Assembly: GCA_965153455.1 (NCBI GenBank) | Contig: OZ234493.1 | Location: 11,398,213-11,462,212, forward strand | Source of the DNA: Sphagnum compactum | Lineage: Eukaryota; Bryophyta; Sphagnopsida; Sphagnales | DNA length: 64,000 bases | Direction: 5' to 3' | In this document: piece by piece, positions 11,501 through 22,790 of the stretch | How positions within the stretch are numbered: the stretch's first letter is position 1 | How the letters are laid out: every line of letters starts with the position of its first letter | Made by a program: the position numbers and the translations under genes | The notes under the pieces: generated by a model | Seen by the model: only the letters and a program-made list of their open reading frames with translations | The model's database searches: none | Told to the model about the DNA's origin: nothing

Positions 11501-13423
11501 CTGGTGTTCAATGCTGTTGCAAACCCATTGGCTCTGTGGGAGCGCTTCAAGGAGGACATGGCAGAAGACTTCATGTATCAAGCACGCCAGGTTGGTGCTC
11601 AGCTCTGCCCGTGTATGGCTCTGCATGTCAGCCTGCCTTGCGGCTTTGCATGGTCATGGTTTGCATGTTGTGCGGCGCTCAATGCTCACTATGTCGTGTG
11701 TGTGCTCCTATAACGTGCAGGGCGAGCCAGCGCGGCAACTTGATGCTGCCATCCGGGACATGGTGTTGCGGGAGTTGGCACTGCAGTTGGCACACCTCAA
11801 CAACAGCCAGGGCTTGGCAGCATTTGGCTTGCCGACGCCTGCGGCCCAGCTTGCCAGTGCTGCGGTAGCAGACGAAATTGCCAGGTATGATGCGGCAACG
11901 CAAGTAGCCATGCGAGATGAGCGCGTGCCGCAATTTAACCCTGAACAACGGGCTGTCTATGACAGTGTCATGGCCGCTATCGACCGCCGTGCATTTTTTG
12001 TCGATGGCCTTGGCGGCACTGGTAAAACCTTTCTCTACAGTTACTTGCTGAGCACCGTGCGCGCACAAGGTCGAGTCGCTATTGCTGTGGCATCGTCTGG
12101 CATTGCTGCATTGCTGCATTGCTACTGGACGGAGGCCGCACTGCACACTCACGTTTCAAGATCCTTGTGCAAGGCCTCAACAGCACGTCCACATGCTACA
12201 TCAGTAGGGACTCTGAGCTGGCAGCACTTTTGCAAGCGGCTGCACTCATTGTGTGGGATGAGGCTGTCATGATGCACAGGCATGTTTTTGAGGCTGTCAA
12301 CAGGTCTTTACAGGACATCATGGCTGTCATTAACCCAGCATTCAAGTTCCTGCCCTTTGGCGGCTTGGTTGTGGTGTTTGGTGGCGATTTTCGGCAAATT
12401 TTGCCTGTTGTGCCCCGCGGCACCAGGGGAGATGTCGTCACTGTAGCTTTGAATCGTTCCAGCACATGGCAACATGTGCGTGTATTCAAGCTGCACACCA
12501 ACATGCGCGTGCAGAGGTTGCTGGCTCAGGGTGGGGCGTATGCACAGGCAGATGCCACACGGCAGCAGGCATTTGTTGATTACTTGTAACGTGTGGGGGA
12601 GGGTGCAGAGTGCGTATATCCCTCTGTTGGTGAAGACTCCATTCTTATTCCTCATGACATGTGCTGCAATGGCCCTATTGTGGCAGATTTGATTGAAGAA
12701 ATGTATGGCGTTCTGTCATCTATTGTTGAGTATGCTGCAAGATCTGCATACATCATTGAGCGTGCAATTCTTACACCTTTGAACAAAGATGTGGATGCAC
12801 TCAATAAACTCATCAATGACAAATATGCATTCACAAAGCACGATGGCTCGCCCGCACAGCACCGCGTGTATTACAGCGCGGATTCTGTGGTGCATGGGGA
12901 GCAACATGGCATTTACCCCACTGAGTTCTTAAACACATTCAGTTTTTCAGGCGTACCACCCCATGAATTGCACTTGCAGGAGGGTTGTCCCATCATATTA
13001 TTACGCAACATGACCAATGGCCTGGCTAATGGTACCAGGCTCATTGTCATTCAACTCATGCAGCATGTCATTGAAGCAGAGGTGGCAACAGGTCCTGCAA
13101 AGGGCCAACGAGTGTTCATTCCACGGCTAAGCATCACACCTTCAGACATAGAACGAATGCCTTTCACTTTGCACCGTCGCCAGTTCCCTGTGCGCCCTGC
13201 ATTTGCCATGACCATCAATAAGGCGCAAGGGCAGACATTGAAGATGGTCGGCATTTTTCTGCCCAAGCCTGTATTTACACATGGCCAGTTGTATGTGGCC
13301 ATGTGACGCATTGGGTGCCTTGAGGGGGTGAAACTGCTAGTTACAGATGGGTGGGAGGATGCTCATGAAGATGCACCTGCCGGTGTGTACACTCGCAATG
13401 TTGTTTACACAGAGGTGTTGTAA
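8126..13423 (+). pseudogene. Helitron RepHel (rolling-circle replicase-helicase), inactivated
   Basis: Four exons: about 8126-9245, 9353-10526, 10654-11590 and 11721-13423, with GT-AG introns of 107, 127 and 130 bases. In order: 23-residue repeats; a zinc-finger-like CX2C...CC segment after 8620; the Helitron Rep domain with HUH residues HAH at 10235-10243 and the two-tyrosine motif YLYKYVYKG near 10766-10790; then a PIF1-type helicase with Walker A GGTGKT (12012-12029), Walker B VWDEA (about 12251-12265) and late helicase motifs to a final TAA at 13421. It would nick, unwind and transfer the element strand. Lesions: stops in the N-terminal repeats; frameshifts at the A7 run 9684-9690, near 9945 and at a T run 10344-10347; an 8-base duplication at 12101-12124; TAA at 12587; TGA at 13304. 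Confidence 0.93.
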
Positions 13424-13472
13424 CATGATCGTGCAGACAATAGAGCTTAACAGAGCGTTCGGGGTGGCTGGA

Positions 13473-13499
13473 GTGGCGTAGCCACGGGTTACCCACTAG
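13473..13499 (+). other. Helitron 3' terminus: hairpin plus CTAG
   Basis: GTGGC-GTA-GCCAC forms a perfect 5-bp stem with a 3-base loop, followed after 10 bases by CTAG. This is the Helitron end-of-transposition signal. Confidence 0.92.
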
Positions 13500-14492
13500 T
13501 ATAATATAATGTTGACCTAGTTCCAAATCCTGGCCATGTGGGATTCCTGGCCGTTATGGGTGAGAATTTGTCAGTCCGGGGCAGAACATGCACCTGACGT
13601 TATGGGACAGAAAAAAACACTGGCATATTCCGAGTTGGAATAAGCCTTCCCTTGAACCTCGCTCGTTGAAGGCAGGGAGGGAGGGAGGGAGGGAGGGAGA
13701 GAGGAGACGACGCCTTGGCGCTTGCGGATGCGACAAAAACGCGTTTGGTGCCGTAGTAGTAGTAAGGCGTGAGAATCGTGTATTTGTATTGCAAATTTTT
13801 TTTAAAATAATTGTTGCGTCTGGAGATCGGTTTGCTTTCTGTGGGCAGTTGCGAATTTTTTTTCCTTTTGGGTTTTGGTTTTTTGTTTTTTGGTACTCTT
13901 TGTTGGCTGTGACTATGTGTATGCTTCTTCTTCTGGATCCAACTCTGTTTTGAGTTCCTTTCTACTGTCTTTGGGGGAGCGGGGGATGGGTTCTTCCAGT
14001 CATCTGTGGAGTAAAGCTTTGGTTCAATTGTTAAGGGGATTAAGGATCTTTCTGTTGAGAGATAGATCCTCAACAGTAAGTCATCTGTTGAGAGATCCCA
14101 CCGGAATTTGAAGAAGAAGAAGAAGAAGAAGGACGAGGAAATCGCAAACTGTGCATGCTTTGTCACAATTTGTGATTTGCATTTTTCGTGGGTGATGGTG
14201 GTGGTGGTGGTGGTGGGTTTCGAAGAAGGTGAATTCGCAGCTGATCGCGTAGTTGGGTTTTGTGGCAACTGCAGTTTTTGAGCACAATCTGATTTGGAAG
14301 GTAGAGAGAGAGAGAGATGGGATACAAGTTCCATTTCCCAGATTTGCAAGTCTTGTGTTGTTTGTGATGCTGAGGAGGAGGAGGAGGAGGGTCTTATAGG
14401 GTGGGTGTGATTTGGTTTTTGGCTTTCTTTTGCTTGCAAGGGTTGCAGATTCGTGAGTGACAAAAAGAGGGTTCAGAAAACAAGCGACAAAG
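13500..14492 (+). promoter_or_regulatory. upstream region of the PILS gene
   Basis: This lies between the Helitron end and the PILS start codon. It has (GGGA)n at 13673-13697, T-rich stretches (13796-13890), and GAA, GGT, GA and GGA simple repeats (14110-14390) that fit a plant 5' leader. No core promoter element could be pinned with confidence. Confidence 0.45.
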
Positions 14493-17400
14493 ATGGTGCT
14501 GCAACAATCAGTTGGCACTCTCCTCAAATTTGCGGTGATACCCATTGCCAAAGTGCTTGTCATGTGTGGATTGGGGTTGCTGCTTGCTAGTTCTTACATC
14601 AACATCCTTCCTGCCCCAGCCCGGAAGCAGCTCAGCAAGGTAGCAAGAACGCTAGCTCCCTCTTTGTCCCCCTCTTTGCTCACTCGATTGTTATGAAAAA
14701 ATTCGCAGTAAGTAGTAGAATCTAGAATCCATCCTACATGAGGATTGAATGAATCTTTTGCTGTTGCTGCTGCTCTACAGCTTGGCTTCCTCCTCCATAA
14801 TTTAGGGTTTGGGAAAAAGGGTTTAGGGTTGAAAAGGGGAGGCTTTTTTTTCTGTGTGGGCACTTTGCAGCTGGTGTTTTCTCTCTTCTTACCCTGCTTA
14901 ATCTTCACGCAATTGGGGAAGTCTGTGACAATTGAGAAGATACTTGAATGGTAAGCAACCCTCCTCTCCATGCACATTTGTGCACAGATCAAAATTAAAA
15001 AAATAAAATTGAACACCCTTACATCTCTCTCTCCCTGTAGTCTTGATCTCGATTCTGAGCATTGATGTATTAATGATTGTTTGCATGCTCGAGATCCAGG
15101 TGGTTCATTCCAGTCAACGTGATTGTTGCCTCCCTCTTGGGCTGCTGTCTAGGCTATGCCATTGCGCTGCTTGTCAAGCCTCCCCCACAATTCTTCAACT
15201 TCACAGTTGTTATGATAGGCATTGGTATGTTAGCAAATTTCATCTCTCTCTCTCGCTCTTGTGACTCTCTCTACTTTGCACTTGGTTGTCATTGATTTGA
15301 AGCAAATTGTAGTCAACAGCATGCATGCTATCCCTCCTCCTCTAGCTGCGGCTGCTATCTGTGTGCCTGTACATGGGTGTTGCATTTTCTGACCTTTATA
15401 TGCATCGTGAAAACTAGTTGCTTCTCTGTGTTTGCTGCATCAATTGATTTCATGAGTTAATCAATGTGATTGCATTGCCAAGTAAACTACACAAACGATA
15501 TTTTGAGCTGCTTCCTTGTTTCTTCAGTAGAATTTGAAGTGTTACATGGATCACAGCATTGTCAGATGATTGTGTGGAAAGTGGTGGTGACAACTTTTTT
15601 TCTGTGTGCTCATCATTTGGTGAAATGTTGGAGCAGGGAATATTGGCAACATTCCACTGGTCATCATAGGGGCAGTGTGTCGAGACAAAGGCAATCCATT
15701 TGGTGATCCTGATTCATGCAACAGCAATGGTGTGGCCTATATTTCTTTTGGGCAGTGGGTATAAATTTTATTTCCTCTTTGCCGCTAACACAGATTTTTG
15801 TAGAGGCAGTTGTCTAGAACCCAAGTTGGAGGAGTTACAGTGACTTTTTTCTGTCTTTTCCACTCTTCTTGTTCAGCCCTCAAAGTGGGGTTGAGATTAC
15901 AATTCTGAATTAGGTGCTCTTATTGATGCAGCTATTGTCTTGTGAGTGCTAGCCAGCATTATGACTGAGTCTTACCATTGCTTTTGGAAATGCAACAGAA
16001 ACTCAGGATGCACACTTTTGTAGAAGATTGTGGGCAGACCATTAGATACTTGTCTACACTGTATATTATATCAGTGCTAATAAAGTCAGTGGGTAGTCAT
16101 AGCAGCTCATCACTGCTATTTGTGATGAAGCTGATGGTCTGACACTTTGTGAGTGACTCTCATTAGGTTAGGACTGTGCTCATTGTCATGTTATCTTCAA
16201 ATTGTTGTTGTGGAGGTTTCTCTTCAAATTTCATAGATATATGAGCCTTATCAATGCAGGTTGGGGCTGTGATTGTCTACACATATGTGTTCCAAATGCT
16301 GGCACCTCCTTCTGCAACACGCTCACATATTATGGACTCTGAGATACCTGGGGAGTCTGTGGCTCTAACTGTGCAGAGGATTGACTACTCCTCTGAAAGT
16401 GTGCTCCTTCATCCAGATTATACTGAAGAGGATTCTCTCTCTGTTCCATTGCTGGTTCCAAGATCCTCAGCTGCAATACACATGGTACAAGAGAACATCT
16501 ACATCTCTCTGCAGAGTTCACCCTTGCTTTTAAATCTCAAATGCCTTAGGGAGTTACAGTTGAAACAGACTGTGGTGGTGGGCTCCTTTTGTGAAGAGAA
16601 GAAATTTTTGCTTAGGGCAAGGACATTGCCCATAGCTGCTACTGAAGCATTGATGATAATCTGTGGAATGTTCACTTTGCACGGCAGGCTATGGCACGGT
16701 TGAGAAATAGTTTGAGTCACACAAGATTTGAGGACATTTTCCAGCCACCGGTGGTTGCCTCTGTAAGTTTTTGCAGCTGGAAAGGATTGGAGCTTCCTTC
16801 TGGATTTGAACATGATTGTGGTTGGTGTTAATTAATTTGGATGTTCCTTCTGTGGGTGAGAAAAAAATCAAGTAAGCTGCTTGCTGATTCTGGGTACTAT
16901 TTTGTTGTGCAGTTGCTTTCACTGGTATTTGGAGCAACTCCAATTTTGAGAAATCTGATTTTCACGGAGCACTCCATTTTCTTCTTCCTTTATGACAGCC
17001 TGAACATTTTGGGGTAAGCGTGGCTGGTTGACCATGACTATGATCAAACAAATATTTGTGAAGAAGAGTGGCATTCAAAGCTTCTGCCTAAAGTTGTCTC
17101 TATTATGGCACATTTTGCAATATCTGTTATCTTGTTTGTGTTGTTTCAGTTAGTTATGTAGCACTCACTGATCAGGCTGGTTAAGGTTTCCTGTGAAGTT
17201 GTGTCCAGGCTTTCATGACATGGAAGGGTTGTTGATGATTTGCAGGGGTGCAATGGTACCCTGCATCATGTTGGCATTGGGAGGCAACTTAGTGGGAGGT
17301 GGGTTACATCTATCACCCATTCTTTGTGGTGTCTCCTGTCATTTTGATTGAAGAATACTATGCAAATTTGCCTTCATCTGTCATCAGGTAATTTGTAGGA

Positions 17401-18289
17401 AGTTTGTTCATGACACTGCCTGGGTTTTTTTATCACAAGTTTCACAAGAAATAAATGCTTTGGAAACCTTTTGCAGGACCTGGAAGTTCAGAGCTGGGCT
17501 TACGCACAACCATGGCCATAACTTTTGCTCGCTTGTTGTTGGTGCCACCCATTGGCCTAGCAGTTGTGATGTCAGCTGACAAACTAGGATTTCTTCCAGC
17601 CGATGACAAAATGTTTCGCTTTGTGTTGCTGTTGCAACACACCATGCCTACTTCCATTCTTGCAGGTATGTATATATCTTTGAAACCATATTAACGAACT
17701 GTTCTCAACAAATTTATCCAAGAATTGAGCAAGATGTGGAACCGGTAGTTTCAATAGGAGCACTGCACAGAGATCCTCAGAAGGAACCTTCCTTGATGGT
17801 CTTTGGAACACTTTTGTACTATGGAATGGTCAAGCCCCTGCTGATTATGTTGGGTAAGGCACCATTGAGCCTGTTAGGGTGAGCTAGGTGACTCACCCAA
17901 CATAATGGGCAAGGGTGATGTTCCATGAGATTAAGGTCTGTGGTGGCAGAATCAATGACGTCAGGGGAAAAAAAATTCATGTTCAACAGACACATTTTAG
18001 TCACTATTATGAGTGTATGATCATCACTGGAAGATTATCCCATATAACATGGTCAAGAAAATGACAAAATCTGCCATCCTAGACCTTAATGTCTCTGATA
18101 TGGTAAAATAGTGGGTACCAGGAAAAGATTCTGACTCCTCTTGTTGGTTTGGTTGCCTTTGTAGGAGCGGTGGCCAATCTGCAAGGGCATGCGGAAAAGG
18201 AAGCATCAGCTATTCTGTTCTGGGAGCATATTCTCGCTGTTTTCTCAATGGCAGGTTGGCTCATTTTGTATGTTAATGTTTTGTTTTGA
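14493..18289 (+). CDS. PIN-LIKES (PILS) auxin efflux carrier family protein
   Basis: Ten exons: 14493-14639, 14871-14950, 15100-15224, 15637-15758, 16260-16484, 16688-16762, 16913-17013, 17246-17298, 17477-17665 and 18165-18289; 413 residues, a normal PILS length. All introns are GT-AG and all frames agree. Residues 1-158 hold the N-terminal membrane half with the family signatures EWWFIPVN and IGNIGNIP. Residues about 170-258 are the hydrophilic loop. Residues 259-413 are the second membrane half, with MVPCIMLALGGNL, the GPGSSELGLRTT segment, PADDKMFRFVLLLQHTMPTS and a C-terminal FSMAGW. PILS proteins sit in the ER membrane and move auxin into the ER lumen, lowering nuclear auxin signalling. 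The start was chosen at the first Met, which gives the usual short N terminus. The exon 5/6 junction lies in the variable loop and is the least certain. Confidence 0.93.
16122..16240 (+). repeat. dispersed repeat copy in PILS intron 4
   Basis: About 120 bases here (from GTGATGAAGCTGATGGTCTG) match 44445-44567 in the same orientation with scattered differences. Both lie outside exons. It is probably a fragment of an interspersed element. Confidence 0.75.
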
Positions 18290-21074
18290 GACATACATCA
18301 GTTGTGTTATTCTATTGTTCTACAGTGTAGTGACAAAAGCTTCAGGGAGCTAGTCTAAGAAGAGGGAGATGGTTTTAAGCACTGGGCAGATTGCCTAGTA
18401 GGTTCATCACTCACTGCCTGCATCTGTTGGACATGGTAGGAGAAATTATTTAGTTAAATCATTCTAGTGTAGCTCACATTTAGTTCACAAGCTAAGACAT
18501 GTCATGGACTGGTTTTTTGTGAGCACCCATGGCAGAAGAAGAAAGTCCTGACGAGAAGTGCCTGATGATGGGTACTGAATAGCACCAAACTTGTAACCAG
18601 GTTCTGATGCAATTCATGAATGTTTGAGCATCTTGGTATTTTGTTGCTGAGAAAAAAAGGCTCTCATGTACTCTAATTGTTTTGGAAATAGATTCTTTCA
18701 AGGGAAGTGATGGCATTTTCCTTTCCATCATCTGGACTCAAAGAGGGGATTACTTCTACAGAAAACAGTGTTGACAGTACTGTTGAGCTTTTTGATCGTA
18801 TTTTATTAATGGACTTTTGCACCAGCTGCTTTCTTGGTCTCTTTCATTGCATGACAGCTGGTATGGAACAAGCAGAACTGCAGTCAGGAGAAGTGTTTTT
18901 GCTGTAGCTTTTGGGCCATAGATCCTGTTCCCAGTTATGTCAAAGAGTGCAAAGAGTTTAGGAACAGCAGTGGCAGGAGAGTTTGAGACTTAGCAGAGGG
19001 AGAGAGGAATGCAATGGGATGGATCAAAGTTTAGGGTTATGTAGTAATATTTTTGCTGGGATTACTCCAAATCTCAATTGCCCAAGAAGGCATCTTGAAA
19101 GGACGGGAGGGAAATAGAGGAGGACCTGTTGTTTAGAGGAACTGCAGCAGTTGAAAGATGGGCAGAGAGGGATTTTCACCTGGCAGTATGTTGGTGGTTG
19201 CACCACTGAGTATATGATAAGGAGGAAGAAGTATCATCAAGTCACTGCTGGTGGCAATGTCCATTTTTGCTTCTGAACTTAGCTGTCAGTACTAACAGCA
19301 TCTGCATCATGAACCACACCTCAAACTCTCTTCATATGCATGAACGAAACCATTGCCAGCCAAAACTACTTCAGCTTGATTAGCATTTGGGTAATTTCCA
19401 GCACTCAGTTGATCACTCTAAGTCTCTTGCAATTCCTGTGACTGTCTTGTTGTGCTTGCTGTTGTTATCACGTGCTGTCATCAAAGAGAAGGGTTTCAAC
19501 AGGTGAGTAATGGTCAGGGATTTCAGGGAATTAGAGCTTTGGATATTGGAGGCAACAGAAGCAAAAACCAGGATCAGCAAAGGTCTGTGCAAGTAAATGA
19601 TCAAAACTTGGCATTGAAGACAACAAGCAATAGGGTTTGGAATGATAAACCTGGGGGAAAAGATTGTCACCTGTTGCAGTTTATGTCTCTTTGGTTTGAT
19701 TGCTGTTGGAATTCTGCTTGCTTGGACTAAATTTTTTTTCCTCAATTCCAAAATCCCGTGGAGGTTTGAGGTGGAAAACAACTCCATCCCTCAATGCTTG
19801 TTTTGAGGATTTTGTTTTGTTGGAGAAATTTGTTTGTTGGATGCGATGAAGGAGCTTGTAATAGAGGCAGTGCAAGCAGAATTTTTTTGACAAGCATCAG
19901 GGATAGTGGAGATTCAGGAATTTTTGGTGAGAGTTTGGTGAAGTCCACAGCAGCAATGGCAAGAGAGCCCAGATCTCCAAGTTCCATAAGGGAGCGAGCA
20001 ATGGGTGAACTGGGATCTAACAGACATTTTCCATGGAATCATCTGGTATTCAAGGTAATCATTCAGTGAATGCAGAATCAATTTTGCAGAACAATTCTTG
20101 GTTGCAAAATTGATTCTCATGTTCGTCATCATCATCATCATTATCATATACTTTGAATTTGCAGGTACAGTGAGTACCTGAGGAATGGAAGATTAGAACA
20201 TTGTTGGATGCACTACTACCAGCAGTAGGTTTAGTGCCATCTTGCAAAGATGATTCATGAAGAAGACAAAAGTCACAGCCTGGTTGTCCAAACCCACAAG
20301 AAATTGAACCTGAATCTGTGGGCAAGAGAATGTCTGAGAAGAGTGCCTTCTGTGAGCTTTCAGAAATCAGTATTAGAACCTGCAAGCTTGATTCATATGC
20401 ACCTTACAGATGCAGATGTCTGTCAGGCAGCACACTGGCCACCAAGATGGGCAATAATCCTTATATGGATCTTACATGCAATCAATAGCACATAATTCAG
20501 TTGACAATTCTGAATTCATCTTGGACTCCATTCAAAGTGTGAAGAAGAACAAGAAGAAGAGAAATTCAGAATTTTCTGCAAGAAAATTTTGTTAGAAGTT
20601 GAGGATCCTCTCTATCAAGAAATGAAACTTGGCAAACATGTAAAATCACAACCAGGGTTGGTGGTGGTGGTGGTGGTGATCTTGGAAGCAAGATCTTCTT
20701 GTTGAGCAATTGACAAAAACAAACAATCTGAATTCACAACCACAACCATGGGGCAGAACTTGTCAAGCAGCTGATGAAAAAGACAAAGAAGAACTGAGAA
20801 GAATGTGCTACAGAATTCCAAATTGACTACAGGTCCCACACAAACACACACACACACACACACACACACATTGCACACACACATTGCATGTGATAGAAGA
20901 GATGTTGTAGTAGGTGGAGGGGCACAGTGAGCATTGAGTCTAGTTGTTGCACGGAGTTCAATGGCGTGCCTGCAGAAAGATTACCTACACACTACTCACA
21001 TCAATGGCATGCATGCACGTGACATACCCTTTCTCTCTCTCTCTCTCTCTCCCTCTGTCTCTCTCTAGTCGATC
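18290..21074. other. spacer between PILS and ABCG genes
   Basis: No gene is seen; short open frames here lack any family feature. It contains the PILS 3' region, a (CAT)n run at 20123-20148, a (GGT)n run at 20656-20678, a (CA)n microsatellite at 20837-20882 and a CT-rich leader (21029-21066) just before the ABCG start. Confidence 0.55.
20837..20882. repeat. (CA)n microsatellite
   Basis: Mostly perfect CA dinucleotides, interrupted once by TTG. Low-complexity; likely length-variable. Confidence 0.9.
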
Positions 21075-22183
21075 ATGATTCTCGAGCACCAGGAGCAGCC
21101 TGAGAAGCAGCAAGCAAACAAGCAAACAAGCAACTCTCGATCGATCAACTACTCCTTTGAATCTGTGAACAATTGTGTGTCAAACATGGGAAGCAACAGC
21201 AGCGGTTATGATGTTGTTGTCAAGCTTCATGAGGCTCCAGGCCGAGTTTCTTCAAGCATGAAATTGCAGCAAGCTGCAGCAGCAGCAGCGCCTGGACCAC
21301 CAGGTTGCTGCAGATCATCACCATCGTCACCATCATCATCATCATACTTGCAGACCCAGAATCAGAGCCGGAGCTTGGGTGTAGCTAGCTCTGAAATTGT
21401 GCAGCTTCATCATCATCGTCATCACCATCATCTGCATGGTAGTCTGAGCCTGCAAGATGATGATGATCCCGAATCTCTAATGCCATCGGAGTTCAACAAG
21501 CAGCTTGTGTCCAAGACTACCTCCTTTCATATTCCTGAATCTGGCACCTTTCCCCTCACTCTCGCTCCGGGTACGTACTTCCACCGTCGACCGACGATGA
21601 AGATCTCCATTCTCTACAACCCAATTATGAGCGAGCTCATCTTCCAAGAGATTGCTCCACCATTCTTGGAACCTTGCATGGATTCTAACAAAATGCATGC
21701 AAAGGACATTCATTGCAAACGGATTGTTCAAACTCCCCTTGTTTTGCTTCGAACCATTCAACCGTTGAAGAAGAAGAAGGAGGTTCTTCTTCTGTCTTCA
21801 TGGGTCGTCACCAAAGCTCGCGGATCATGCATTGCACCTGTTGTTGTGGGTGTTGGCGATCAGAATCTGATTTTTGTTGTTGTGGGTTGTGGGTGGGTGG
21901 GTGCGTGCTTTCTTTCTTTCTTTCTTGTGTGTGTGTGGGCGCGCGCAGTGGATGATCAGCTGCAGGAGCCGCCGCGACGCGAATCATACTATGCGAGTTC
22001 GGATTCTTCCAGCGTGAAGGATTTGAGAGATGTGATGGAGGAGCAGCAGTGGAATCTGCATTCTGATCCCATGGGTCTCACCATGCAGATCGGTGCTCGC
22101 TCTGCTGCTGCTGCTGCTGCTGCTTCTTCTTCTTCTGTTCTTCCAATTGTCTTGAAGGCGAGAACTCTCTCAACAACTCTCTT

Positions 22184-22216
<33 letters not shown>

Positions 22217-22744
22217 TGTTGTGAGTGATCAGCACAGAGCGCTAAAGATCCGGTTTCAGAAGGTCTTATGCAGTAATCTTCATAGGATCTTCAGGATCTA
22301 TAAGAGCTTGCCAGCATGTGTAGGAACTTGTTTGTTGCAAAAATGTGTGATGGGTTTCAATGGGTTGTTTGTTTATTGTTGGGATGATGGAGGAGAGCTG
22401 CAGTTTGAGGATGTGAAGTACAAGGTGGAGATGAAGGCGACGGCGGATGCGGCGCATGCAGGCGCAATCGGGAGTCTTCTTCATTGCAGTCTTTCATGTG
22501 TGGGTCTGAAGAAGACAGTCACCAAGGTGGGACACAGCCCACCGGAGAAGTTCATCCTGAATGGCATCACAGCGTCAGTGGCACCAGGCCAGATGCTCGC
22601 TCTCATGGGTCCTTCAGGAAGTGGCAAGACCACTTTGCTCAATGCTTTGGCTGGTAGACTGCACAAGAACTTGTCCGGCACCATCTCCTTCAATGGCCTC
22701 TCTTTCTCCTCTTCCCTCAAGAGAAGGTGAAGACAGGCACACAC

Positions 22745-22790
<46 letters not shown>

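Larger units (their letters stand above)
5918..13499 (+). mobile_element. complete Helitron, autonomous-type but inactivated
   Basis: The element is about 7.6 kb. It starts TCCTATATATAAAAGC at 5918, a typical plant Helitron 5' end, and finishes with a short hairpin (13473-13485), 10 spacer bases and CTAG at 13496-13499. It lies between A (5917) and T (13500), the AT target that Helitrons use without duplicating it. Inside are a long non-coding left part with internal duplications (6053-7527), a 69-base repeat coding for the RepHel N terminus, and the RepHel gene with HUH nuclease and PIF1-type helicase. Several frameshifts and stops in RepHel show it can no longer move by itself. Confidence 0.93.

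Noticed and set aside
13600-14463. 287-codon minus-strand ORF
   Set aside because: It lies antisense to the simple-repeat-rich PILS leader; low complexity and no domain.
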